Shown in pieces: positions 1 through 11,995 of a stretch of 64,000 nt of DNA. Location: positions 45,518,714 through 45,582,713 of the forward strand of contig CM049320.1 of NCBI GenBank assembly GCA_026874595.1, given 5' to 3'. This DNA is from Sipunculus nudus (taxonomy: Eukaryota > Annelida > Sipuncula > Golfingiida > Sipunculidae). The first letter of the stretch is position 1, and the number at the start of each line of letters is the position of its first letter. The notes under the pieces are model-generated. The model ran no database searches and was not told the origin of the DNA. It saw only the letters and a list, made by a program, of their open reading frames with translations. Made by a program: the position numbers and the translations under genes.

Positions 1-543
1 TCTGGTTTCGGTGGAGACTTTTCATAGGTCTCTCAGTGTGTCGAAAATGAAGATTCTAGGTCCAGTCGTTACGATTTGTGCCACGCTAACAGATGACAGC
101 ATCCTCAAAGGTCTCAAAAATAGAGAAAAAAATTCGTAAAAAATCAAACAGTACAGGTGTCGCCACCAGTCTGCAGGAACTGATCGAACATCTCATGATC
201 AATATGTGTGCCAAAAATCATGACCATCAGTGATGTAGTTAATGAGATATTGAAGTTTTTGTATGAAATTTTTGACTTTTCTGGGGGGTACTTTGGGGCC
301 ACATAGCTCGAAGGATATGGGTAACAGAGACCTAATTTCTGGTTTCCAAGGAGATTTTTTATGGACCTCTCAGAATCCAAAGTTACAAGGTTCTAGGTCC
401 AGTGGTTACGATTTGTGCCTGGTTAACGGACGGACAGACGGACAGACGGACAGACAGACAGACGGACAGACGGACAGACGGACGACGGACAAAGAGTGAT
501 CGCTATAGCTCAGATGACTTTCAGTCAGCTGAGCTAAAAAAAA
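1..543 (+). mobile_element. A-family element, 3' part (5' end off window)
   Basis: The segment carries the A-family 3' module called M2 here, with landmarks ATAGCTCGAAGGATATGGGT, GGTTTCCAAGGAGA and GGTTACGATTTGTGCC. It then has an ACGG/ACAG microsatellite and a terminal hairpin at 507-535: arms AGCTCAGATGACT and AGTCAGCTGAGCT (one mismatch, 3-nt loop), followed by an A-run. The same order recurs at least ten times in the window. No coding capacity is evident; short frames over the microsatellite are low complexity. Confidence 0.75.
427..490 (+). repeat. (ACGG/ACAG)n tetranucleotide microsatellite
   Basis: Interrupted tandem tetramers ACGG and ACAG lie between the M2 module and the terminal hairpin of the A element. 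Their position is constant in other A copies, so they belong to the element. Confidence 0.9.
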
Positions 544-1040
544 AACATTCCTTCACGCAAGTTATAATTTATTGTTTTTCATATTTAGTTAACAGCTTGC
601 AATATTTATAGTACTTTGACAATATTTAATTGTTTATTAATAGTATTAAAAATACTTTCATAGCATCACAGCTTTTAAATTTTTTATCATTTTGTTTTGT
701 CAGTTTAGGCAACCACAGAAATGCATCGGTGCTTAATTCAGTGCCTAATTTATTTTTATCTGGTGTTTCTTATGACATCATTTTGAATTGTATATGCACA
801 TTTTTTTATATATTTAATAAAATCCTGTTTTGGTCTGTTCCATCATACATTTCCTTTAAACTTTCCTATTTTCACTTTTTTACTAATAAAAAGAAATATA
901 CCACTGAACATTTGAAGAATGAAATGTTATAATAGCCCAGTTTAATCATCGGTTTACATGATCATGACAAATAGTGATTCAGTAGCTGACAGATCCATGG
1001 TGCTAAAAAATAATTTGTACCCAAATTTGAGGCTTAAAAT
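544..1040. other. AT-rich stretch without a supported gene
   Basis: Mostly T-rich plus-strand sequence. A 100-codon frame at 630-932 is rich in Phe, Ile and Ser as expected from base composition, with no recognisable motif or convincing splice context. Nothing else is supported. Confidence 0.5.
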
Positions 1041-1091
1041 TGGGGGGTCGTCTTATACACGGGGTCGTCCTATACACGAGTAAATACGGTA
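1041..1091. repeat. Terminal-repeat-like segment with GGGGTCGTC direct repeats
   Basis: Two near-identical blocks (GGGGTCGTCTTATACACG and GGGGTCGTCCTATACACG) are followed by AGTAAATACGGTA. From memory, segments like this form the termini of DNA transposons in many animal genomes. I see no partner end nearby, so this is probably a solo end; the family is not named. Confidence 0.45.
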
Positions 1092-1128
1092 AGTAAAATA
1101 ATGCACATTAAATTAAAAACTGAAAGAA

Positions 1129-2398
1129 AACAAGGGACCCATGGGTCACAGCGCTCAGCTGTTAAATATGATAAAAAAATATGATTTGGAAATGAAGCAC
1201 ATGCTGGTTTTGTGTGGATTTAAATAAAAGCTGTATTATGAGTTGTTGGTGTTTAGTATATATATGATTTGATAGTATCTTTGGAGACAGGGAAGAGGAT
1301 TGATTTCATTTATTTTATTGACGAATTGAGTGCTACTGTCACACAGATTTTGACTTGGCCATATAACTTATAAGCAGCACATATAATATAAGAGTTTAAC
1401 TATTTATTAAAATACAATAACAAATATTGTGCCAAATATAATTCTTATTAAAAATAATAAGAGAATCATATGATTTTTTAAAAGAAAATATAACTGAAAT
1501 GATTATTAAAATAATATAATAGAATATATTCATGAATGCATTCATGAATACATTTTAAAAGTATTTGCACTGGTATTCAAATACTTTCATTTTTACCTGA
1601 ATTCCCATTCTTATGCAAGAAATTTTGTAATGATTCATATGTGTATTCAAATACATTTGCAAAGTATTTGCACTATGTCTGGTATTTATTCAGTTTTAGC
1701 CAAACAATAATGTTGAGAATCCAGAATATACAAAATTCACAAATTTAAAAAATGATCATAAGTACCAGGTTTATAGCTTTTATTTATATTAAAAAAAATA
1801 AATGTAATATATTCACTTTGGACTACTTTCACATCAATCTACACACTAGAAACAGAAGGAATCTTGATTAACATTATCAACTGCATCTTTGTCTATCATT
1901 AATTTTCTTCATATGATCTCTAATGATTAGTAATGAATAATATGATTTATTTTTGTTATCATGAAAATTGAACTGAAAAATACCAAAGGTGACTGCATGG
2001 TGTTATTTGGAATACTTGACATTCTATCCATCCATACAATTTTCATACATCATCAGTAACTGCAAGTTAATTTCCTGTTACTCAACAACTAACAATTCCT
2101 TTCCTATTAATTTTTCTTTAATTTGTTATTAAAACCAATAAAATCTTATTAATTTATAGTTTATTTTTATGTTGTTGGTCAAAACAACTACTAGATAAAT
2201 TGGGTTGGACACCTGGATCAACTGTGGCTGGCCATTAGCTGCCTGGCTGCCCCAATGTATGCCTTGACTCAAGCGTGCATAATTTGCTTAAAGGTCAATA
2301 TGGTCAACATACAGGTGACTGAAGAGGAGCTGAGGGGAGTCTCGGTCTGACATGGTCTCATAAAAACATTAATAAAAGCTACAATTTTGGGCCAATTT
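1129..2398 (+). mobile_element. A-family element, 5' and middle part
   Basis: It begins with AACAAGGGACCCATGGGTC and then GCTCAGCTG. The body parallels the copies starting at 4516 and 32257, for example the shared landmarks ATTCATGAATGCATTCATGA and CTAATGATTAGTAATGAA. It stops at TTTCTTTCAG at 2398, where B-type sequence takes over instead of the usual M1 module. Confidence 0.75.
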
Positions 2399-2551
2399 CT
2401 TTCAGGGGATTATTCTTGTAAAATATTAAACAAATTTGCCTCAGTGGCCTCAGTCAAAAAACGTTTTACAGGTTTATAACAAATATGGTAAAAAAACAGC
2501 AAAATGGCTAAGTTAAGCTTCTCATAACTCAGCCAAAATCACTGAACCATG
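2399..2551 (+). repeat. B-family internal fragment inside an A element
   Basis: GGGATTATTCTTGTAAAATA through CATAACTCAGCCAAAATCAC matches blocks at 18170-18310, 27310-27450 and 40825-40970. Flanks on both sides are A-type, so this is a mosaic junction or a decayed nested copy. Confidence 0.6.
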
Positions 2552-2832
2552 CATTAATTATCAAGATATTGGAGGTTTTGTATTAATTTTTTTACTATTC
2601 TGGGGGGTACTTTCAAGCCCCATAGCTCGAAGGATATAGGTCGCAGTGACCTAATTTCAGGTTTCCAAGGAGATTTTTTATTGACCTCCCTAGATGTTCA
2701 CTTAGAAATTTTAGGACCAGCTGTTACAATTTGTGCCCTGTTAACGGATGGCTGGACGGCCGGACATCCTGACGGACGACAGACAAAGCGCCATTCCTAT
2801 ACCTCAGTTGACTTACAGTCAGCTGAGCTAAA
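2552..2832 (+). mobile_element. A-family M2 module and 3' terminus
   Basis: M2 landmarks (CCCCATAGCTCGAAGGATAT, GGTTTCCAAGGAGATTTTTT) lead into a short degenerate GGACGG tract and a terminal hairpin at 2803-2827, with arms CTCAGTTGACT and AGTCAGCTGAG, then CTAAAAA. Confidence 0.7.
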
Positions 2833-4140
2833 AATGATTGTAGCTGGCACCACCAGTCTCTATACAACGAAGCTATCACAGATATATACATTGCCAAAGT
2901 CCAGACTGATATATCGAACCCCTCCTGAGAAATAAGCGGGGACACACTGTGCAAAAATTATTGTAGGTGACACCACCAGTCTTGTATACGACAAAGCTAT
3001 TCGATAGGTATAAATATGCCCGATTTCAGGATGATATATCAAATTCCTCTATAGAAATAAGCAGGCACAAAAGTCACATACTGTGGAAAAGTCATTGCAG
3101 GTGGTGACACCTGTTTCTTAAATGAGAAAGCCATCAAAGACACACAGACAGGTCAAAATATCAGGCCAATTCATCAAACTTACCTTGAGTCTGATGCATG
3201 GGGCTGACCAAGCGTAGGTGAGAAAGGCAGTTGCCCCGAGTGAACTGTGACAATTTGCTGGCTTAGGCTACTGCACTGAGTGAACTCATGACCTGCACCT
3301 GGCTAGACTAGGTGAACTTTTGACCTGTACCTGGCTGCACTGAGTGAACTCTTGACCTGTTGCCTAATCTGATACAGTTGGCAGTCTCAAAAGCTAGAAA
3401 TAGATTGGCTCCACATGCAGCCCTGAGGGGCATGACACCCATGAGGTGATCACATGGTGACCATGAGGTGTTCACATGTCACCCATGAGGGGATCACATG
3501 CCTTGTGCTTGGCTGCACTGACTGAACTCTTGAGCTATATCTGGCTGCACTGAATGAAATCTTGATCTATTGCCAAATCTGAAACAGTTGGCAACTTCTT
3601 AACCTATTTAAATATACAGACACAATCTTGGCCTGTTGGCAAATCTGTTTACACATACTGAAAGACTTTGGCTAAAATGCTTTTTTCAAGGTGAAATATT
3701 CATTGACTTTTTATCAAAATATCTTGAATAATAAAAGATGCAGTACTTTCATTGTTAAAGGTCCAATAATTCTGCCAAAAATCATTCAAGTAAACTTGAA
3801 CAAAGGCCACCTAAGAATAATTTTTGTGCCATGTTACAGAAGTTATAATTGAAACAATAATTTTGTAGAAGAACAGTTTTGCAGTCCTCAGTTGGAGTTA
3901 GACATAATAATGTCCATAAAACCAACTTAAGCTTTTCACAACTCGACCAAAAATCAACAAACTTAGTATATTCTGATATGATTGAAAGAACCATGTCCTA
4001 GGATAATTCTTTTGAAAAATTGAACAATTCAACTTGACAGTTTCATCATTAAGCTGAAAGAGGCTAAAATTATGAGTTATTTGGCCCATAAAAAATACAG
4101 GTCAATGTAGGTGGCACCACAAAATCTGCAACTTCAAATA
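2833..4140 (+). repeat. B-type internal block with GGCACCACC modules
   Basis: It starts GATTGTAGCTGGCACCACCA and continues through two more CACC modules, a stretch of repeated GCACTGAGTGAACTC units (about 3240-3600) and the ATAATTCTGCCAAAAATCAT segment. The same order recurs from 15520, 24830 and 35430. The unit at 3420-3520 has a short ACCCATGAGG repeat. There is no start or end of the B family here, so the copy lacks both termini. Confidence 0.65.
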
Positions 4141-4223
4141 CTGTGGTTGTCTTCTTATTTGCGGTGGTTTCAAATTCACGATATTCGCGGTCGCTCTCTG
4201 ACCGCAAAATTGAAACCACACAG
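4141..4223. repeat. Foldback hairpin, possible miniature element
   Basis: GTGGTTTCAAATT near 4164 pairs with AAATTGAAACCAC near 4206. Inside lies a second stem, GCGGTC/GACCGC, around 4187-4204. Outer CTGTGGTT and AACCACACAG are also complementary. It looks like a short foldback element; no target duplication was identified. Confidence 0.55.
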
Positions 4224-4515
4224 TTTTAAATGCATATATACCAGACCATGATCATTAATTTCAGAATCTGCTGATAGTTTGGGACAGTTGAGATTTATCC
4301 TCAGCTACGTAGTGATGTCCATCGAACCTGGTGCATATACGTTAAATGATTCAGGGAGAATGACAGGGCCCATTTAAAAGATTATCAGTTGGCTTAGATG
4401 CAAAAACCGGGACCCTTTGCAGGTGTGTGCTAACGCCGTGGACGTGCCCAGCAGTTTTTCCTGTCCCCAAGTACATTACTGGAAAGTGTCAATGCCCGCT
4501 GGGTAGTAATATTTA
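4224..4515. other. Unassigned spacer
   Basis: No repeat module shared with the rest of the window and no supported reading frame. The 4400-4500 part is more GC-rich than its surroundings. Confidence 0.4.
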
Positions 4516-6883
4516 AACAAGGGACCTATGGGTCACGACGCTCAGCTGTTATATATGATAAAAAAATATTATTTAGAAATGAGGCACATGCTGGTTTTGT
4601 GTGGTAATAAATATAAATATATAAATGAAATATTACTGATATGATTATTAAAATAATATTAAAGAATATATTCATGAATGCATTCATGAATACATTTTGA
4701 AAGTATTTGCACGAGTATTCATATATTTTCATTTTTACCTGAATTCCCATTCTTTATGCAAGAAATTTTATAATGGAGTACAAAATCATATTTGTATTTA
4801 AATACAATTACAAAGTATTTGCACCATGTCTGGAATTTATTCAGTTTTCACAAAACAATGATGTTGAGAATCCAGAATATACCAAATTCACACATTTAAA
4901 TAATGATCATAAGTATCTGGTGTTATGGCTTTTATTTATATTAAAAAATAACTAAAAAATTCATTTTGGACTAATTTCACATCAATGTACACACTAGACA
5001 CAGCAGGAATCTAGATTAATATTATCAACTGCATCTTTGTCTAATTTCCTTCATATGATCCCTAATGATTAGTAATGAATAATATGATTTACTTCTTTAT
5101 CATTAAAATTGAACTGAAAAATGCCATAGGTGACTGCATGGTGTTATTTGGAATATGTGACATTCTACCCATCGATACAAGATTCTTATATCATCAGTAA
5201 CTGCAAGTTAATTTCCTGTTATTATAAACTAACAAATTCCTTTTCTATTTTTCTTTAATTTGTTATTAAAAACCAATAAAAATTTATTAATTTATTGTTT
5301 TTTGTTATGTTCTTGGTTAAAACTACTAGATGAGTTGGGTTGGACACCTGGATCAACTGTGGCTGGCCATAAGCTGCCTGGATTCCATGTATGCCTCGCC
5401 TCAAGCGTGCATAATTTGATGAAAGGTCAACAAGGTCAACATACAGGTGACTCAAGAGGGGCTGGAGAGAGCAAAAGTCTGACAGGGTCTCATAAAAAAC
5501 ATTAATAAAAGCTACAATTTTTGGCCAATTTCTTTCAGCTTTTTTAAACTGAAAAGCTGAAATGCTTATGTGTGCATGATATGAAAATTATATCAACAGT
5601 GCTCACGGGAAACAAACGTGCCATGGTCACAGTTGGGCAAAATTTAAGGTACAAATTTTATATTTATACTAAATAAAATTTGAAAAATTCAGAACTAATT
5701 TTGGGTATTCTATGAATCTTGATTAAATAATGTTACATCCCTGACAAAAAAATCTCTAGCTTCAGCAATGCTCTTGTTAAGGGAGTAAATATATTTCTTG
5801 ATTTTTTACAAAGTGCATTATGTTTGGGCCCATAACTTAAAACAATTACACAATACTGACATCATTCTGGCATGTGCATAGAGAATGAAAAATATGTATA
5901 TTATTTATGATTAAAGTCAGATCAGTGGTTTTGATATTAGGCAGTCTTGAAGTGTAACAATGGGTTTTTAATGGAAAAATGAAGTTTTTCATTAATATCT
6001 CTAATGTCCTAGTGACCAAATTCTTGGCATGGTAGGGCATTTTGGAGACATCTAACTGTATGCCGAATTTATGGAAATTAGAGCTGAAGCTGGGGAGCTG
6101 AGCTCTTGCAAACTGCATAACACTAGCTTGATGTAAACAATATGTTACATGGTGCTTGAAAACTTGATTAAAATCTACAGTTTTTGATCAACTGGTTTCA
6201 AATTTTTGGTGTTAACAGTTGAAATGCTAACAAAAACAGGCTGTGAAAATTAAATCCACAGTACTTACAGGAAAAAAACGTGCCATGGTCAAAGTTGGGC
6301 AAAATTTAAGGTACCAATTTTTTATTTTTATTAATATTTTAAAAAATTTAAAAGATTTTCATCTAATTTTGGGTATACAATTTAATTTTGATTTATTAAA
6401 GTTATATTACTGGAAAAAAGGTCCATAGCATTAACATTTTTTGTGTTAAGTGATCAAATATCTTTTCTGATTTTTTACAAAATGCATTATGTTTGGGCCC
6501 ATAACTTTTTTAAATTAAATAATACAGACATAATTTCTGGCATGTACATAGGAACTATATAGAGGAATATTTATGGTAAGTATGAGGTAAAACAGATGAG
6601 TGGTTTTGATATTAGGCAGTCCTGAAGTGTGAAAATAGGTTTTTAATAAAAAATTGAGGTTTTTCCTTAATTTCTCAAAGGAACGAAGTTGCAAACACCC
6701 AGTTTTCGGCTTGGTAGGATATCTTGGGGACATCTAACATTATGCCAAATTTTGGATTCCTAGGTTTTACGGTTTCAAAACGTGCCACATCTACGGACGG
6801 ACGGACGGACGGACAGACGGACGGACGACGGACAATGGACCACGACTATAGCTCAGATGACTTATAGTCAGCTGAGCTAAAAA
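4516..6883 (+). mobile_element. A-family element with both ends
   Basis: The 5' end is AACAAGGGACCTATGGGTC then GCTCAGCTG. The middle parallels 32257 onward but lacks about 0.25 kb present there after the TGTGGTAATAAATATAA landmark. Two M1 modules follow (about 5530-6230 and 6231-6780), then an ACGG microsatellite and terminal hairpin 6850-6878 (arms AGCTCAGATGACT and AGTCAGCTGAGCT, loop TAT) and AAAAA. Each M1 contains an exon-like cassette ending AAG|GTAC (see findings). No transposase or Rep/helicase frame is visible, so it is non-autonomous. Confidence 0.8.
6793..6830 (+). repeat. (ACGG)n microsatellite
   Basis: Tandem ACGG with one ACAG interruption, directly upstream of the A-family 3' hairpin. 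Confidence 0.9.
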
Positions 6884-7124
6884 TTATGTATGTGTGTCAA
6901 GTTAGAAAACATCAAGCGCCGCTTAAAATGAATATTGAGTAGAAGGTACTCTTTCACATTGTGCCATATTTAGTCATGTTAATGAATAAAATTTGCCACT
7001 GAAGTAGTGAATGTAGCCGCTAGGGTTGCGCCACCTTGTAACTGTATAAAGGACTAATTCTGTGAAATCATGACGCGCCAAACGATGTATGATTGGCTAG
7101 TGATGACGTGAATTTAGAATATAT

Positions 7125-7382
7125 TTGAAAGGTCACAGTTCATTTTGGAGTCAAAGTGCCATAAAACAGTGGAATATTATGTTTTGCTCAGATTTTAACT
7201 GTGAGAAACTGAATACTGTTCCTTCTTTCACCTATATGGAAGTAATAAGCAACATAAACGGCACTCAAATTACTCTGGGCACATCCCTGCCTTTAATGAT
7301 TCTGGAACAAGGTGGCTACCTACTGTACAGGTGCACGTCCCTTGTTGTTGGAGCAGGTGATTACGACTCGACTTTTAATTAA
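7125..7382 (+). CDS. Weak candidate exon, hypothetical
   Basis: An 85-codon open frame with balanced composition lies in low-repeat sequence; it opens at a TTG, with an internal ATG at the codons MEVISNINGTQ. The segment LPLMILEQGGYLLYRC is moderately hydrophobic. A possible splice donor, GAGCAG|GTGATT, follows the codons VVGAG. No family is recognised. Absence from the repeat modules is the main support, and chance openness is quite possible. Confidence 0.2.
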   Translation: MKGHSSFWSQSAIKQWNIMFCSDFNCEKLNTVPSFTYMEVISNINGTQITLGTSLPLMILEQGGYLLYRCTSLVVGAGDYDSTFN

Positions 7383-7983
7383 CAGGAGTAAGATACCCTT
7401 ATCAAGACAGTTTCCCTAAACAAACTTAATATACAGTTTTGTAGTTACAGGTTGGTTTCTCCACACACCTTAATAACATTTGAGTTGTTTTCATGATCCT
7501 CGACCCTGAACTAATTACAGCCGACGGAGTCAATGCTTCCCGCAGGCTTGAAATCACCGGTTAATGAAATTATTTTTGATAATAAAATATACTACTAGAC
7601 CAACTAGAAAACTGACAGGTCAGTAAGGGCCCCGCAAAAGATGCAGTCATTATAAATTGAAGTACTGTGAATTTGGTGTGCTTTGGTAGCATGGGCTGAT
7701 AGAGTGATATTGGAAAATTAAAGAACCTGTAAAGAACAGCTGACATGTATAAACTGGAAGAAAAGATATGGTAAAGTGAAAATGTTCAAAGCTATCAAAA
7801 TAATGATATAAAAGAACTGCATGCATTTTTAGTTTCTGTATTTGTGTATTACCTGTGCCAATTATTCTTGGTTGAAGTCTTGGCTGGGCTGTGTCAAATA
7901 TTTTTCCAGTATTTGTATGTTGAATTGGCCTTATTATATGTGAGGCTTGAGTCTGTACATGAACCTTGTAGTATTAGAGAGAG

Positions 7984-8379
7984 TCAGCTGCTGGTTAGTA
8001 GTGATAAAATGATCAATCTCTTGAACTGAGATTCAGCTGTTTTTGGGCTTGGGTCTACAGATGCGCTATGTTGTGTAGAATGGCTACATATGAATATCAA
8101 TGTAAATTTGTTGATGGTCACTATAATAGGTCCAAATTCCTTTGAGATGTTGGAAGTGGAGATAGATTTGTCCAAATATGGTCTAAATGAGAGCCACTGT
8201 GATGCGTTGGGCCAAAGTATTTTTTTCTGGGGAAACTTCAAATTGTCTGTACAAAATATGCTGTGAAAATGTAATGCCGCTGTACACGAGTGATTCGAAA
8301 AAGATACATCCATTTCAGGCCTGCTGAAGGAGACACCAGCAACTGAACTGTGTATTATTTTTTTTTTCTTCTGACCCAA
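7984..8379 (-). CDS. Weak candidate reading frame, hypothetical
   Basis: A 131-codon minus-strand frame, rich in Ser, Phe and Ile, sits in low-repeat sequence. No motif or family is recognised and no signal peptide or membrane segment is convincing. It starts beside a long A/T run on the plus strand that supplies its Lys-rich N terminus. Listed only because it is among the longer frames outside repeats. Confidence 0.15.
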   Translation of the reverse strand: MGQKKKKIIHSSVAGVSFSRPEMDVSFSNHSCTAALHFHSIFCTDNLKFPQKKILWPNASQWLSFRPYLDKSISTSNISKEFGPIIVTINKFTLIFICSHSTQHSASVDPSPKTAESQFKRLIILSLLTSS

Positions 8380-8700
8380 ATATCAATAAGCTTCTCCCTT
8401 AGGCTATGGGCGATACATATTATGTTTAATCCTATCCATCATATGTTAGGGGAGTTATTATGCAGAAACAAATTTGATTGTTCATCAAATTCTTTGCGAG
8501 TTATTGCATTATCATCATTTAAGAATTGTCGCCTCTGTCAAGGTCATCCATCTTCGAACTTGACCTAGCACTTCATAACAAACATTACTGGTGAAAGTTC
8601 AGTGAGTGTAAGTCAAATTGTTTGCGATCTATTTGGTTAACATCAGTTTAGCATTATCACGTCTGTGACCTTGAAAATCCATCAAGGTCACCCATCTTCA

Positions 8701-8930
8701 AACATGATGTATGACATCATTTTTCATTATTCTGGGGGGGGGGGGGTTTGGAGCCCGATAGCTTAAAGAATATGGGTAACAGAGACCTAATTCCAGGTTT
8801 CCAAGAAGACTTTTCATGGACCTCTCTTGATGTAAAGTATGAAGATTCCAGGTCCAGGAGTTATGATTTGTGCCCTGTTAACAGATGACGGCATCTTTTG
8901 AGGTCTCAAAAAAAGAGAGAAAAAAACGTT
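8701..8930 (+). repeat. A-family M2 fragment with poly-G tract
   Basis: A poly-G run (about 8733-8745) replaces the usual short G run of M2, followed by M2 landmarks (CCAGGTTTCCAAGAAGAC, GGTCCAGGAGTTATGATTTG). The microsatellite and hairpin are absent; the next A element starts at 8931. Confidence 0.65.
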
Positions 8931-10308
8931 AACAAGTGACCCATGGGTCATGACGCTCAGCTGACTAGGAAGAGATTCGCAAAAGAAAATTTTATCATCT
9001 GAATGGTAGTATATACCCATTCAACTGAAGCATCAAACAGATTAACCAACAGGCCAAGATTGTGTCTGTATTTATATATCTCAAAAATAGAGAAAAATGT
9101 GTAAACTTTAAAAAATACAGGTGGCTCCACCAGTCTGCAGAAACTAATAACAAGAAAAATAGAGATGGTCTACAAAATAAGTTATTGTGAACATCCCTGA
9201 CCTATGACCTTGTCCCTTTGCCCACATATCCACTGGATTCTTTCTAAATGAAGGGTAACTACTAACCACTTACATCTGGCCGGGTGTAATTACTTGGCAA
9301 CCAATGAGTGAATAACTTAGACCTGCAACCTTTAACCTCCTGACCAGCTAACCTCAAAATCAATTAGTTATTTCTTCATGCCAAAAGACCCATAATATGA
9401 AGTTTGAATCACATTCAGTGATGCATAGATGTGGCATATGTGAAAGACTGAAGGTTTGGGTTGAACAGTTTCACTTAAAATATGTTCACAAGCATTTAGA
9501 ACAATATTGTGACCTTGACCTTTGACCTTTTGAACTCAACATCAATAGGCTTTTCCCCTATTGATAGGTAAGCCATATATGACAGATGGAAAGTAGAGAT
9601 TAAAAAGTTTGCCTGAAAATGACTCCACGCAAGAAGAGGGTGCTGTGAACTTGACCTTTGACCTCAAAATCAACAGGTCTTTTCTCCTGTTGGCAGAGAA
9701 GCGATATCAGTGCTGAAAGGTTTGGAATAAAAGGTCTAGCTTGAAATGTGTCCACAACCTTTTCAAAGAAGTTGAATCCTGTGACCCTGACCTTTGACTT
9801 TGTGACCTGTAATACAGACGTAATTTCTTGCATGTACATAGGATTCTTCTCCCACTTAGTAGGTGAGCTATATGTGAAAGATCAAAGAATTGGGATGAAA
9901 GTTTGGCTTAAAATGCATCCACAGGCTTTTCAAAGAAGTTGGTTCTGTGACCTTGACCTTTGACCTTGTGACCTCAAAATAATTATGGTTCTTCCCCTGT
10001 TGGTAGGTGAGCTGTATGTGAAAGATGGAAGGTTTGGGATGAAAATTTTGGCTAAAAGAATTATTTCTTGGGTGTGCAAACACACCCCATAACTTCGAGA
10101 ATATAGGTCGCAGTAACCTAATTTCAGGTTTGCAAGGAGATCTTTTTTGAACCTCTAAGACTGCATAGGGTTCATGGCCCTAGCCCCTACGGTTACGATT
10201 TGTGCCCTGCTAACGTATGGACAGCCGGCCGGACCGACAGACGGAAGGATGACGGACAAAGACCCATCGCTATAGCCCAGCATGACTGAAAGTCAGCTGA
10301 GCTAAAAA
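8931..10308 (+). mobile_element. A-family element with TGACCTTTGACCT modules
   Basis: The 5' end is AACAAGTGACCCATGGGTCA then GCTCAGCTGA; one base differs from the usual GGGACCC. The middle (9180-10070) holds several imperfect repeats, each with TGACCTTGACCTTTGACCT or a shortened form plus a reporter such as GGTGAGCTATATGTGAAAGA. It ends with an M2 module, a short GACGG tract and a degenerate hairpin at 10274-10303. No protein is encoded. Confidence 0.7.
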
Positions 10309-10672
10309 AAAATCGAAAAAATACTGGTGGTGCCACCAGTCTGCAGAAACTGATGAAACACTCCATGATCAATATCCATGCAAAGAATCATGGTGATTAA
10401 TGCATTAGTTGTTCAGATATTTGAGCTTTTGTATCAAATTTTTCGTTATTCTCGGGGGTACTTCAGAGCCCCATAGCTTGAAGAATATGGGTAATAGAGA
10501 CCTAATTCCAGGTTTCCAAGGAGATTTTGCATGGACCTTTCTGGATGTAAAGTTAGAAGATTCCAGGTCCAGTGGTTACGATTTGTGCCTTGTTAACGGA
10601 CAGACGGCCGGATAGCCGGAGACCAGATGGCGGACAGACAAAGAGTGATCGCTAGAGCTCAGATGACTTACA
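10309..10672 (+). repeat. A-family M2 unit, 3' hairpin truncated
   Basis: GGTGGTGCCACCAGTCTGCAG, split in its landmarks as GGTGGTGCCACC and CAGTCTGCAGAAACTGATGA, starts the unit, followed by M2 and a degenerate microsatellite. Only the first hairpin arm (AGCTCAGATGACT, about 10657-10669) survives, then unrelated AT-rich sequence. Confidence 0.6.
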
Positions 10673-10763
10673 TCAAATTATAAAAATTATAATTTTTATA
10701 AAATATAAATATTTTAAAGTGTTTCATATACAGCGACCTCCTTGTGGCCTTTTTACAAAAATG

Positions 10764-11995
10764 AACAAGGGACCCATGGGTCACATTGCTCAGCTGAATT
10801 TTGGAAAATATTAGTAACTGCAAATAATTTTTATTTCTTTTGGTTTTTCATGTATATTATCATTAGAAAAGCTATGAGAAAATGGCCCTGCTAAAATGAA
10901 ACTCTGTAAATTATAGAATAATGGACATGAGCTAAACCATTAAGTGATGCACCAAGGGAACAAATAGGCCTACGGTAAGTGTTATATAAAAGTAACATTT
11001 CATAAACAAATAATGTGTGAAGGTAATTAAGTTTTCAAATGTTAAATATATTGTCATATGAGTTAAAAATTAATCCAACAAAGTTTGACCAATATTCCTA
11101 ATTTTAATACTAAGTTAACAGTTTTATTCACACCTAGGCCCTGCCAACTTTAAGAGATATGAATGAAATGCTACAAAGTATTTATATCTTCTTAAATTTT
11201 GTCAGTTAGCACTTACATTAGATCCTAATATTTTATCACATTTGAATATTAGGATTAAATTCCTTATTTTTTTTTCTTTAACAACAATCAAAATTGTCCA
11301 AGTCTCATCAAAAAGAATTTATCTAACATTAAAATTACAAGATTCATCTTGTTTATTAGTCCTGTGTATTGAAGGGGTGGGTGGGGGAGGGGTCTCCGTT
11401 GTTACTGCTCGTTGCTGAAAAAAATGTTAATTTTAAGATTCATCTAGTTCATAGTACAGGTCTGTCAACAGAATGGGGGTGAGGTGGGGGGGGGGGGGGG
11501 AGGGGGGGAGGGAGCAGGGGTTGCCAGAGAAAAAGGCTTCCTGTGGTATGGTATTAACTGCAGACAGCCTGATCAAGCTCAACTCATTGGAGAGAGCTGC
11601 ACTGAATGACCTACAGTCACCAAAGTGGACTGCTTGACAATGTAAGGGAATACAACAAGAGCCTCATTTTGCAGCTTTTATTTTCAAATTTCAGATTTTA
11701 ACAGATTAAATCCTTATGTGCACATGCTGTGAAAATTAAATCCACAGTACTTACAGGAAAAAAGCGTGCCGTGGCCAAAGTTTGGCAAAATTTAAGGTAA
11801 CAATTTTTATTTTTGCTAATATTTTTAAAAATTTAAAAGATTTTGATCTTATTTTGGTTATACAATTTAATTTGGATTTATCAAAGTTATATTACTGGAA
11901 AAAAGTCCTTAGCTTTAACATGTTTTGTGCTAAGCGATCAAATATCTTTTCTGATTTTTTACAAAATGCATTATGTTTGAGCCCATAACTTTTTA
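10764..11995 (+). mobile_element. A-family element, interrupted by a C element
   Basis: The 5' end is AACAAGGGACCCATGGGTC then GCTCAGCTGA. The middle contains G-rich tracts at 11375-11395 and 11470-11520 and the TGGACTGCTTGACAATGTAA landmark shared with 32020-32045. The M1 module from about 11700 is cut at 11995 by element C1 and resumes at 13181-13314 (TTCGGGCATGTATATAGGAA). Confidence 0.7.

Larger units (their letters stand above)
6884..8700. other. Low-repeat interval
   Basis: No A, B or C module is evident here. Two frames inside are listed separately as weak candidates. The rest (7383-7983 and 8380-8700) holds nothing I can support. Confidence 0.5.

Noticed and set aside
263..611. Asp/Thr/Gln/Arg-repeat ORFs at the left edge
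   Set aside because: Translation of the ACGG/ACAG microsatellite; the same occurs at every A 3' end.
2833..3760. Bacterial-style promoters, ribosome sites or operons
   Set aside because: The window is eukaryotic; apparent matches are expected by chance in AT-rich DNA.
9600..10083. Minus-strand ORFs over the TGACCTTTGACC modules
   Set aside because: Recur with each tandem module and lack splice or start support; repeat-derived.
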